64,000 nucleotides of DNA from Leptoclinus maculatus (lineage: Eukaryota; Chordata; Actinopteri; Perciformes; Stichaeidae), in NCBI GenBank assembly GCA_032191485.1, contig JAVDOI010000011.1:1831438-1895437 (forward strand). The letters run 5' to 3'. The position numbers and the translations under genes were made by a program. The notes below the pieces were generated by a model that had not been told where the DNA came from, searched no databases, and was given only the letters and a program-made list of their open reading frames with translations. Positions 14,601 through 26,300 of this stretch are shown one piece after another (the first letter of the stretch is position 1; every line of letters begins with the position of its first letter).

Positions 14601-17600
14601 CTTCATATGATGCTCACATGGATGTTGAAAGGTTACTGGTAGCTTTGCATTCACATATTTGTATGCACATTTTGAAGTATGGCGTCGGAAAAAGCTTAAA
14701 AATTTAATTTTGTTTGCAGTTCCGAACCTCTACTTCTTTTTCTACTCTGTTTACAGGCAGGTTACAGCCATACGTAGCCTTTAGCACCAACTTCTAACCA
14801 AACTGCACTGTAGCAGAGTTTATTCGCTCTAGACCAGTTGATGGAAACGCAGTGCCTTATTCGTGTATCTTTTTACGCAACATTTCAAAAGTTTGCTTAA
14901 AAATCGCTTGACAATTGAACGGAAACGTGGCTACTGTTTGAAAATGGCTGCGCAGAAGCTAGCTGAAGCTAACTAGCTAATGAGCCAAACCAAGAGGGGA
15001 TCTTCATCCTGGTAGCTGTGAGAAGATTAATGGCTGGGTTCCTCAACTATATTTGCATATATGTCAGACGTTGGACCCTTGAAAAGGGGTGGAATGAAGA
15101 AGAAAGAATTTTGCGCAATAAAAGATGGTAACTTGATCCGGCTAACGACTAACTAAGCCCCATCTTCGTTACTAGAACATCAGAGGTGTTTCATTATTTG
15201 TCTCCCTCCACTGAGGTTAATAATTCAGCTTTTTACTGCCTGCAGAGCTTCAACGAAAACTGTCAGATAAACTAAAACGGCACTAAGCTGCGTCCTAATT
15301 CCTCTTCCAGTGTTAGTGACTGTTTCCATTCATCATACACAAAGGTGGGCGGCGCCGGGCCAACCTGACAGGGGAAGCCTGGTCCAGGGTGAGGTAAAGG
15401 TCTGGCCTCCCATCAAAAGACCTGACTTCATTTCCAGCTGATGTGTTGGTTTTTTTTTCTTCCCGCCCCTGTCAAGTGTTAACAAAGCTCTCATTGGAGA
15501 AGGTTTAGCTGAGGAAACACACCCTGGCTACCACTCCCCGTTTCACATTAACAATGTTTACAAGGTGCTTCGGGCTCTGTGCGGCATGTTTGAGCGCCTT
15601 TCATAGACCGTTTTTATATTTGTGTTCAGTGCTGCAGTCAGTAAAGGTAGAGTCAACTTTTCAAAGAACCCGTTATGTAATCCAGTGCTTGTCAATTGGA
15701 AAACATTTCACAAGCACCATATGGGATTAGCATTATAAATCTTATTTTTGTTCTGTTTTTACAAGACATTCAATGATCTTTTGATCCATTCAAAACCTGG
15801 TAGAGAAAATGGCATTTTTAAAGGTTCATTGCTAACGTTCCCCCCCAAAATGTATACCCTGCATCATAAAACTGAGCTACATTAATATGAAATCCCAAGA
15901 CACGGATGAAAAGCAAAGTTCAGATAGCAGTTCTCAAAGTGATTTAGTCTTGAGTGCAAATCCAGACGACTCCAAATGGGAATCTCATGTGTTTTCAGTA
16001 AAAAATGTGAAAACCATCACTCCTGCTCGGCGCATGTCTCACGAAGCAAACCAGGGTTTCGTGTCTTAAGGCCGCCGCTCCGAATCTCTCCCTTTTCCTC
16101 CTATGGCGTTGTCCAGATGATGTCAGCATTGTTGTGAATCCCTTGACAACACGAACCGCAACACAGCAATGTGCCGGGTCACGGGGTGTGTGTGTGTGTG
16201 TGTCGAGGCACTCAGCGTAGTCATCATCTGGACAGAGTTTCAGTGGAGCGGTCTGTTGAAATTGGATGGAAACATTCGTTTTTTTTGTGGTTTCCCTGAA
16301 ACAACTTAACCTTAGGGTCACTGCTGTGTCTGTTTGAGTCAGTGACCTCACTTACATGCACCGAGAAATGTGACTGTGATGTGATTACGAAGATAATGAA
16401 AGTCAGAATGGAACACAATGACTCTCTTTTATTCAAAGATTTCATATTTGGGGTTTTGATGATATCACTATGGTGACAGTTATAAAAACATGTCCATGGT
16501 CATAAATTATATTGACACTCCGCTCAGACCATCCTTAACCCTTTAATCTATTCAACCTTATCACAAAACTTTCTGTGAATCTTTTTGCAATAGGCTCCAC
16601 TCTCATGTGCGCTTTGTGTAATAGGCCTGTTCTACAAAAAACACAAATATTTACAACATACCCTACAAATAGCCTATTGTTACATGCTAATCATTAGCAT
16701 GTCAATGAAACAACTATAGGCCCATTAACATGCTAATCATTAGCATGTCAATGAAACAACTATAGGCACATTAACATGCTAATCATTAGCATGTCAATGA
16801 AACAACTATAGGCACATGAATATGCTAAACATTAGCATGTTAACATGACAACTATAGGTACATTAATATGCTAAACATTAGCATCTTAACGTGCCAACTA
16901 TAGGTACATTAATATGCTAAACATTAGCATGTTAACATGACAACTATAGGTACATTAAAATGCTAAACATTAGCATGTTAACGTGCCAACTGTATGAATA
17001 TGCTAAACATTAGCATGTTAACGTGACAACTATAGGTACATTAATATGCTAAACATTAGCATGTTAATGTGACAACTATAGGTACATTAATATGCTAAAC
17101 ATTAGCATGTTAACGTGACAACTATAGGTACATTAATATGCTAAACATTAGCATGTTAACGTGACAACTATAGGTACATTAATATGCTAAACATTAGCAT
17201 GTTAACGTGACAACTATAGGTACATTAATATGCTAAACATTAGCATGTTAACGTGACAACTATAGGTACATTAATATGCTAAACATTAGCATGTTAATGT
17301 GACAACTATAGGTACATTAATATGCTAAACATTAGCACGTTAACGTGACAACTATAGGTACATTAATATGCTAAACATTAGCATGTTAACGTGACAACTA
17401 TAGGTACATTAATATGCTAAACATTAGCATGTTAACTTCCCAAGATTAGATCATTAATAGGCTGTATTTTTATATATATTAGCTTGTTAATGGCCCTGAG
17501 GATGAGAAGAGTACAGCAATGAATTTCGAGAACTCAGTGTTTTGTTCAAATGGTTCTTTTTTAGAAGAACTCCACCTGTGTAACTTCTCAGGAATATTCG

Positions 17601-17842
17601 TGTCATGACTGTACATTCTGTCAGCCGGACCAGTGACCTCATCGCTCTTGTATTTCAGGCTCCGCAGCAGTTTGTTTCTGAACAAAACCTCCTCTTACAC
17701 ATTCTCTTATACCTCCCATGGGTGTGATTGTAATTGTTTCTCTTTGTTTATTTGTGTCCTCCAGAAATGGTTCCAGCTACGTAACAGACTGTGGAGGCAG
17801 GCGGAGGGTCTTCCGGCTGAGCTGGGATCAGTGTTGGACTGA
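11690..17842 (+). CDS. HOPX: HOPX, homeodomain-only protein
   Basis: Two coding exons: 11690-11839 (50 codons, donor GTGAGT) and 17765-17842 (acceptor TCCTCCAG), phase 0, giving 75 aa (human 73). The product is a lone homeodomain-like fold. Helix 1 begins NLSEEQIKVLEDSFKK; helix 2 is in the stretch ending GLSEEETL; helix 3 starts KWFQLRNRLWRQAEGLP. The intron falls just before the KWF of helix 3, as I recall for mammalian HOPX. From family knowledge, HOPX does not bind DNA itself; it acts in the nucleus as a cofactor with SRF and histone deacetylases in heart and epithelial differentiation. The start is the first ATG before the conserved block, in context AGGAATATGT. The intron (5.9 kb) holds a 46-bp minisatellite. 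Identification is firm. Confidence 0.95.
13183..13260. repeat. Dispersed teleost repeat fragment (GGCTGCAAATAACAATTA type)
   Basis: AGGGCTGCAAATAACAATTATTTTC resembles the end of a very common fish dispersed repeat. Relatives in this window lie at about 27235-27590, 40592-40760, 44790-44830, 45090-45260 and 60050-60200. Family assignment is by recognition only. Confidence 0.55.
16678..17438. repeat. 46-bp minisatellite in the HOPX intron
   Basis: About 16 tandem copies of a 46-bp unit. Each contains an inverted repeat ATGCTAA...TTAGCAT and the segment CAACTATAGGTACATTAAT. The first units (16682-16850) are diverged (ATCATTAGCATGTCAATG variant), one unit near 16985-17000 is shortened, and the last nine or so (17036-17430) are almost identical, as if recently homogenised. 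Unit-to-unit 'spacers' are not unique, so this is not a CRISPR-like array. Confidence 0.95.
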
Positions 17843-18026
17843 GACTCTCTGTGCGGGCCCTGGTTTCTCCTGGACAAACTGACCCTACCACCTCTTCCTC
17901 ATACACTCCCCCCCCCCCCTCCTCGTGTCATTCTCACTTTTTGTATCTATGAAGCTATTTTAACTTACTGTACGGAATGTGAAGGTGTTTGTGTGCCGTT
18001 GCCAATATAACCGCCATGTCTACGGA

Positions 18027-18032
18027 AATAAA
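18027..18032 (+). terminator. HOPX: HOPX polyadenylation signal
   Basis: AATAAA 185 bp after the HOPX stop codon, the first such hexamer downstream; a plausible 3' end for the transcript. Confidence 0.65.
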
Positions 18033-18534
18033 CATATTATTATAAGTTAAAAATGACTTGAGTTTGCTTTGTGGTTAAGCTACAGTACGTCTGGGGTCCA
18101 AATTCACTGAGGAAGCCGAGTTATACAATGGCGTAGGAAGAGTAGGGGGGCTTTGGGGACAGAGTGCTTTTGTTTTTCAGGCTTTGTTTACATGTGTGTC
18201 AGCAGGGAGCGGAGCTGGTTACACGACTATAAAGGATGTAAGGAAGGATTACAATAGATGCTGCTGGAATCAGCTGCCGCTATCCAGGAACATGCAGGGA
18301 CAAATCTGGAACATTTCCAGTTGTTGAGGGAGGAGGAGGAGAGGGAGGACATGTGAGCCGACTGAGCTGAACAAATTACAGGTGATGTCATTTCATGGTC
18401 CCTTTTTCCTTCGTGATCACTCTTTGTAAAAAAAATCTCAGCAGCCAGTTAGAGCTAAAAGTATTTGGTATTTTTTTTACTGTCAAAACCAATTAAGAGT
18501 GTGTTCTTTGTTAGTTTTGATCTAAAAAAAACTT

Positions 18535-18860
18535 TAGAACTCCAGTACTTGCAGCCCCAAATACTCACTAGTGTGCTAATCCTCTGTTGAAAATAGTCCC
18601 CAACAAATGCAGAGCTGATTTAGGATGAAAAAAACAGTTTCCCCTGTTTTTTAGTAGTTACGTCTTCAGTAGACACCAGTGGTTTTTGGGCTGATTGCCA
18701 CAAAAATGGAGAGAAGTCAAAAAGTACTGTACCAATAAACAGACTGTTGGTTTTGGGGTTTTTTTTTGATGACAGTAAGAAAACTATTGAAATAACAGCA
18801 GCCTTATCCTTTGAAATATAACATTTTGTTATTTTTGTTACTACTTCTGACGGGGACATT
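18535..18860. repeat. Dispersed repeat, copy 1
   Basis: Shares the order of motifs CAAATACTCACTA, then GAAAATAGTCCCC, then ACAAATGC with 49478-49540, so the two are copies of one interspersed family. The borders are estimates. Confidence 0.55.
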
Positions 18861-19441
18861 TTGGTTTTGGGTTGTATGTTTGTGTGTTTGCAGGACGTTT
18901 ACAAATCTTAAAGGTCTGGTGCCGAGGACAAAGTAGAAGACAAACTAGTTTCTAAAAGCAGTTTTTCTTGTAGAAAACCTATTTATCACTTCGCAGAGTT
19001 ATGCAGAAGACGTTATGTGATATACAGTTATTTCAAGAAGCTACAAAGGAGTTTTATTTTTAATATAAAAGGTAAGGTTTTGCTGTCAGTCCTTCAAAAA
19101 CACAGAAGGCTGCACTTCTTTCTTGAGCTGCCAAGAATCCCTCAAAGAAGAGAAAACACAAAGGCCTGTCTCTAGTTTATAGGTTACGTAAGAGGATAAA
19201 GGCAAGGTTTAGCTAAACTGAGTGCAAAAGTCTGAGGTAGTTTGACCAAAATCTACTCTAATTATTATTATTTTGGCTGATTTAACCAGAGAAGTACTAG
19301 TATTGTGGCGTAAAGGAACGAAAATGTCTTTAAATCAGACTGAAAAAGTGGAGAGAGGGAGTGAAAAAGGCTACAGATTCTCATTTTACAGGATAGAAAA
19401 GACATCCAGAACCCTCTCTGTGTGAGAAGAGACTGAAGAAG

Positions 19442-19445
<4 letters not shown>

Positions 19446-19493
<48 letters not shown>

Positions 19494-19519
19494 GGGAGAG
19501 AGAGAGGGAGAGAGAGAGG
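19446..19519. repeat. (GA)n purine tract
   Basis: About 70 bp of GA with GGGA interruptions; Ser-Leu frames on the minus strand are artefacts of it. Confidence 0.95.
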
Positions 19520-19960
19520 GGTGAGGTTTCCTGTCAAAGAGCCTGGAGTGAACGGTCTGCATAACGAGCTCGACCGAAACCAACACCGACCCAACAGGTA
19601 GTTCAACTGCTCATAACACACACTGCTGCTTTTTAATCACGCTGTTGTGACAGAGAGTTTACACTGGCTCTCACAGTATGAACTCATATTCATGTTTACA
19701 GACTGTTAGTTGTACTCCTTTAAAAACTTTAATTTGAACATTAAAGAGAAAATCACCTTATTTTTAAGTTTCGTTTCTATCCGTTTATGAGAGCATTTGT
19801 ATCGTAGGTATAGAAATACAGAACACACACACACACACCTACACACACACACACACACAGGGGTGTCTGTTTCCTGAGCCTGCATGGGGGGGGTTTCATC
19901 TGTTCAGCTGAAAAACAAGTATTTGTTTATATTGTACATGCACACTCTCTCACTCACTCA

Positions 19961-20156
<196 letters not shown>

Positions 20157-21099
20157 GCTCTAGCCCCCTGCTTATAAACACACATTATATCCCAGACCTT
20201 GCCCCTTTCCCTCTTGCTCATAAATCACCATTTACTCTTACAGTGTGGTTTTCTTAAACCACTACATTCTTATGTGTCAGTTGAGTTGTTGAAATTATTG
20301 TACAGGATTATGAATTAAAACTCAGGATCTAACAGGTGATTCCTGTCTCTAGAAACCTAATGTAAAGGTTTAGGAACAGACCCCCCCCCCCTGTTTTCAG
20401 TTTCAACTATGGAGCCAAGATACGCAGCAGTACTGTGTGGCGTCACCACGTATACTGTGGTATGTACAGTCTCTCGTTCATACTGCTGGCTGTATTTTAC
20501 CACTGGTGACAATGGTGGAAATCAATGAGCAACACTGATTTATGGTAATATTGGATTTAATGGATTGATGCATACATGTGACATTTATTTTAGGCTTTTA
20601 ATTCACTGGATTACTGAAAATATTACTCTCAATATCACACACAATATTACTTTTCTGTTTAGTTTCTATTAGGCACTGGTTTTTATCTTATGTTTTCTAT
20701 TTTAGTTAGTTTAAACTTTAGCTAGAACTTATCCAAAGAGCCTTAACAGTGGTACTAAAAGAGGAATACACTTAAATAGCTTAATTACTAATATTACTGT
20801 GAGAGTAATCATAATCAATCAATGGTGCAACAAATGCTCTCTTGCACTGAACATGTGCCTCGGTGCTCTCTGTCCTCGAGTCACTCTGGTGAAAGGACGA
20901 TCTGAGTGTTTGATGGTTTGCCATAAGCGCCGATCAGAGTGTGTGCAGAATTTGAATGCAGTGTGGTTTTGTCTGTTGCTAAGAGGACTCTGCAGAGCTG
21001 CGAGGAATCTGCCATTTAGAGGCTGCCAGGCTCAGTTTGCGTCACTTTGTGCAGCCTGACTTTTTGTTGTCCACCGACAAACTGGTAACGGCTAAAAAG

Positions 21100-21255
21100 A
21101 CTAGAATTGATTCAATTCATTTTTGTTTAGCCCCAAAATCTCAAATCACAAATTTGCCTCAGAGGGCTTTACAATCTGTACACATGAGACATCCTCTGTC
21201 CCGGGACCCTCACAAAACTCCCCCAAAAAACCCTTTAACGGGGAGAAAAAACAGA
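21100..21255. repeat. Interspersed retroelement-like fragment common in fishes
   Basis: GATTCAATTCATTTTTGTTTAG, then a CAAATCACAAATTTGCCTCAGAGGGCTTTACAATCTGTACACA-like segment, then CATCCTCTGTCCCGGGACCCT. This succession is frequent in teleost genomes. I cannot decide between a SINE and a LINE 3' end without a library. Confidence 0.5.
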
Positions 21256-22995
21256 AAGAAATTGATGACCGAACGTAATTGCGACATTCCCAAAGTGCCA
21301 CTAGTTACTATGCAACCAGTATTTTTCAACAAGTCATCGTTTCTATCATGAAACACATTCGTTAGGGGACCGCAGTTTGATATTATGACATATGGTAGAA
21401 AAACATCTTTCTATAATCTTTTGTCAGATACTACACTACAGTAGATGTATTGGTCAGACTGGTTCCAGTTGATAAACACAGTTGTGCTGCTGCTAGTTTT
21501 GTCACAGCTCAGGGAATATTTACCCATGACGTTTCGGTTTGGAGGGAATTCATGTAACTCCACCCTGACCTGGCTGTTTGCAGAGTTACAGCTTGCAAAC
21601 GAACAACTATTTGTAAGGAAACTTGAGATGGATCATAACTGGTTTTACATACTTATCTGCAGTAATTAGAGCAGGTTTTAGTTTACGTTCTTCAAATAAT
21701 TGCTTGCTTTTAATCATTGAAATGTTAAATATTAGTTGTATCACCGTGTAAAGCAGGAATTTATCAAAACACAAACATTAAAAGTGCATCCAAGGCGAAG
21801 TGTTTGTACCAATATCGGACAGAGCCGGGCGATGGCATGAGAATGTGTTGTTTTTAACTATTTCCTGTGTTTAGCAGAAGGTGTGGAACGACTGTACATA
21901 ACATCCTGTGTGAGGCAGTTGGCACAGAACATGTGACGACACCAAGACAGCAACGAGACCGAGAACTAAACCACGCTGCAGCACTCTTAATGTTTGCAAC
22001 TGAGCCTTTTCAGAGATTATCTATAGCGTCATCTATCAAGTTCAAATCCGCATTTGCATAATTCAGAAAAGGGGTGTGGATCAGGATGCAATACAGCAAT
22101 CTTGCAAAATATCATTTTGGCTGCAAATGGAGATACTTGTACTTGTTCATGTGTATACAGCCAAAACTCATTTCAAACACCAGTTAGTAACCATTAAAAT
22201 GACATGTTTGGCTTTCTCTTTTTGTTTTTTAAAGTCCCCATCTCCCACCTCCTCCTCCTCACTACCTTGTGGTCCCAGGTCACAATCGCGGCAGGCTAAT
22301 CCCAGATTAGCCTTCCAGCGGCACGTCGGTTCAATCTCCTTTGATGTCTAGCCGAGTGGTGCGGGGCCACAAACCTGCGCTGATCTAAAGCCCACGCTGG
22401 AGGCCACAGCCTGCAGCGCCTCCACCTCTCAACACATAAACTGAGACTATTTTCTTATGTACTTACACAAGTGTAAATGGGATTACAGTGGATTTCCAGA
22501 CTGAAGCAGTGGCACTTTTCGTAAACTAAACTGTGGTCAGATTCGTGGTATTTCCCAAAAAAAGTGTGACCTCTGAAAGGGGAGCTTCTGAAAGTCTTTG
22601 GTAAAAACGTCTCCCACTCACTGCACAATGCATGCAGACGGTTGCCTGAAGAGACTCCGTTTAAAATATGTAAGAGTGAATCAAATGCTCACGGCAGACA
22701 CACATCTGTCCCACGTCAAAAACCTCAGAGAGAGATGGAGAAGAAGTGGTAAAACGGACAAAGCACTCGGAGGGAAACTCACTCTTTAAAGGCTAAAATA
22801 CCTTCAAAATAAAAGCCAGTGAAGTAACGCGGTCTGTGTGCGAGGATGCATACACACATGGTTGTGATATAAATGCAGAGTCCAGCTCAACCCCTGTGGA
22901 TCACTTCATACTGGGGCTCTGACATTATTCATTTTCTCTGCTCTGATTTATTCAAAATGTCTGAGATATAAATTCTAGTATTGTGGTCCAAATCT

Positions 22996-23001
22996 TTTAT
23001 T
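22996..23001 (-). terminator. THEGL: Candidate THEGL polyadenylation signal
   Basis: TTTATT on the plus strand (AATAAA on the minus strand), about 300 bp beyond the THEGL stop codon. Confidence 0.4.
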
Positions 23002-23301
23002 CAAGGTTTTATACACATGGTAATGATATCAACAGAACCGCAAATAAACAGACGCACCAGTGTGTGCTTTCTTTCACATTTCCCTTCCAGATTTTTCACG
23101 TTTCCCTTCCAGATGTCTCAAACTGAGTTTGGAATTCAAACATATTCCATACTTTCATAATCTTTGAGCTTAGTTTTCTACAAATACATTTTGATCGATA
23201 CCGTCTTTATCCTTTTCAAAGGTTTCCGCTGACGTTGAATTTGCTTCACGAAGGGAACAAACTTAGAAAAGCACTGACTTGGTTGTGATGCTGAGTGAAG
23301 C

Positions 23302-26300
23302 TCAGGAGGACGGGAAGTTGTTTCGGCTCCACTCTGGTTCCCGTGGAGGGATGTAGTCCTCGGAAAGATGTTTCGGCGTCGCCAACATTTCAACACGAGC
23401 ACTCGCCGTGGCTCTGCTCGCCGCCTTTGAAACCTGTTAGAGATTCAGACATTTAGTTCATAGTTTTAGTACATTCATGTCTTAAAATATGTAAATCAGT
23501 TGCTGTTCAAGCAAAGGATCTTTTGTCATCAAAATAAAAGGCCGGAACGCAAAAAACCACAGATCATGAGGACGGAAAAACATCTGGCAGTCTGTAAGCA
23601 TCTGTCGTTTGGCGGATGACAATGATTGGAAAATTCCACAATTAATTGTAAGAACTACTCATCGAGTGAAAACAACCAGAGTTTATGTCAGAGAGCTGCT
23701 TCAAACAGCTGGAACATATGAAATGAACTGTGTGATGTCAAGCAGACAGACATTTTTAGAGTTTTCCTCCACAAGTACCAGAAAGACTGATGAATTCCGA
23801 GTCCTCTACGGTTCGCGAACCTTCAAACTAAACTGCGCCGATAAACACTGAGGCGGTTTATTAGAAGGAGCTCTTACGGTCCAGATCGGTTCCACCGGGC
23901 GTCCGAGCTCCAGGCAGACGTTGCTCTGCTTCAGTCGGGGCAGCGAGAGCCGGACCAGTCGCTGAGAGATTCCAGCCGTCCTGGAAGCAAACGAAACGAT
24001 GGACGCGACACTCTGTGGAACACAAACACACTTCATGCACCTTTGTTGTCCTCAAACATCAGCTGAGAATCTGTCCGAGGAAGGTGGAGATTTGTTATCA
24101 TTAGAAAACACCAACAATTCCATTTTTAAACGGTCGTTCCTAGCATTCACGACCAACGGCTTGTTAAGATAAGATACACCTTCATGATCCCCAGAGGGTA
24201 AATCCGGAGAAAACACAATAAATAAATAATAAGAGGTGTAGAAAACTAAAATGAGAATAAAGTTAAAGCGACAGCAAATAATCAGAGGAGAATGTCTGTT
24301 TTCAGCTAATCCTGCTAATTAAACACCTAAAAATAAAGCTACATCACAACATTAATGCCAAAAATGCTGATGCATTTGTCGTTCGTCATCCCCCACTCAG
24401 AGTTGCCTGATGGGTTTGCTCTTCAGGATCTCACCTCTCTGTTGCTCTGGAAGTCTGGATGGTTCAGTTTGGGTTTGGAGAGCTGCAGCAGTCGCGGTGT
24501 GATCACAGCAGTTCTCATGTTGGGATCGACGTGCCAAATGGGACAGTTATTATCACACTGAGGTGTGTGAGGAGGCCTGTTGGGACCAGCAGAGACACAT
24601 TTCAATAAACGGAAAAGTCAAGTGGTTTCTTTATGAGGTTCATTTCTCTAAAAAATGAGCTTTTCTTCAAAAAAAAATTATTTTTTCCTCTTGTTATTAT
24701 GACCTTTTCTCAAAGGATTACGTAATTTCTGTGTTTTTCTAACAACTGTCTCTAGAACATTTATGAGTGAGTACATCTGTGGTAAATATTCTAAACTTAA
24801 AGACGCACTTTAACTTCCAACCGCATCCTTCAGAGGGCGAAAATAAGAAGTTCTCTGAATACAGTCGAAAGCTCAGAGAATATCACATTTAGAGTGTTTA
24901 CCACAGAAATGTTTCTACATGTCAACAAACAACAAATTAAATGCTTTTCTAAGATGTATTTTTGTTTAAAAACATTATGTATCTGACGAAATTTCTCAAA
25001 TATTGGTTAAAAAGATTAGTTGACAAAGGTTGTGCCTCATCTGCTCCAAGTCTCAATAAGCAACATAATTAAGTATTTCGGACATTAAATACTTAATTAT
25101 GTTAATTATGAGTTTGCTGTATTGTTTTGCTGAGTATTCTTGTGTTGTTTTGGTACTTTAATGTAGTAAAAGGAGGGCTGGTACTTAGAATATTATTACA
25201 CTGAACACATATCTTATAAATACTTTAAAAAAAATAAAAATTATTAGCAACCAATAAAATAGTTCCAGCAGCTTTCGTTACAGCAATCTTTTTGTCAAGG
25301 TAGGCACATACGTGTAGTTTTAGAAGAAATTTATTCATTTATTACGCTTTTTTGTGTTGTTTTTTTGGAGCAACAGGATAAAAGGATTAAGTTTCAGCAG
25401 CTGGTGATTAATATATTTTGTGGAGGGCATTAAAAACAAAAAAACAATCACGGTAATATCTAGGATCTAAATTACAAAAGTGAAAATGAATGTTGGTGTA
25501 TTGCATCCAGAATGTAATCCCTGTATAAACCTCTCTTCATGTCTAACGACATGTTCTGCTGCTCTGCTCAGGATTTATAAAAAGACTTCCGCGGCTGTCT
25601 GCGAGCGTCCCGGGGGACCTGAACTTTGGACAATAAGCTCTATTGTCTCCGCTCCTCGCTCTCCTCGCTCTCCCACAGTCTGACACTGAAGTAGCAGATG
25701 TCCAAACGTTGGCTTTCCTCAAACAGCGCGGCGACGTTAGTGTTGGACCGGAGCCGGAGCTGCTTCTCATATTTAACTATACGATATGTAACATTCTGCA
25801 GAGATTGAATTCTGGACTCTGGTTTCGTACGTGGTTTCTCGTTTTGGGTGATTAACAGTCCAAACATATTCTATTTACAATTATATAAGACAAGCAGAAC
25901 ATCCTCACAGTTGAGCATTATTTGCTCGATAAATAACATAAATCCCCCAACCGTGGCTCGTCACATCTTAAAATAAGCGGTCTACTTGTGGTTTTAGCTT
26001 TAGTGTGAGCAGTTCAACCAAAGAATGTTTCTCCCTCACAGATTGTTTTCTTTAAATTATTTCTAGAGGCCTGCTGTGTTGAAAGTTATCAGTATTTCCC
26101 AAGAAAAACGGGTTTTCTACTGAATTATGTGGGAAGCAGCTCAGTTTATGGGCTTCTGAACAGCCTGAAGCACTAATTTGACCCGAGTTTGTTTGGTTCG
26201 GCTCCACTTGTCCTCACTTTACTGGTGCCGTTTGATGACTAATGAGGCTTTTACCCGGCTTCCTGGGAGCTGCAGCTCCGGGTCCTGGGTGTTGACAAGC

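Noticed and set aside
16678..17438. CRISPR-like appearance of regularly spaced repeats
   Set aside because: The intervening sequence is repeated too, and this is a vertebrate intron; it is an ordinary minisatellite.
25543..25867. Two minus-strand frames, one with SRIQSLQNVTYRIVKYEK, inside the THEGL interval
   Set aside because: Protein-like and preceded by a fair acceptor, but no acceptable donor follows and the text is not clearly a THEG repeat; not needed for phase closure.
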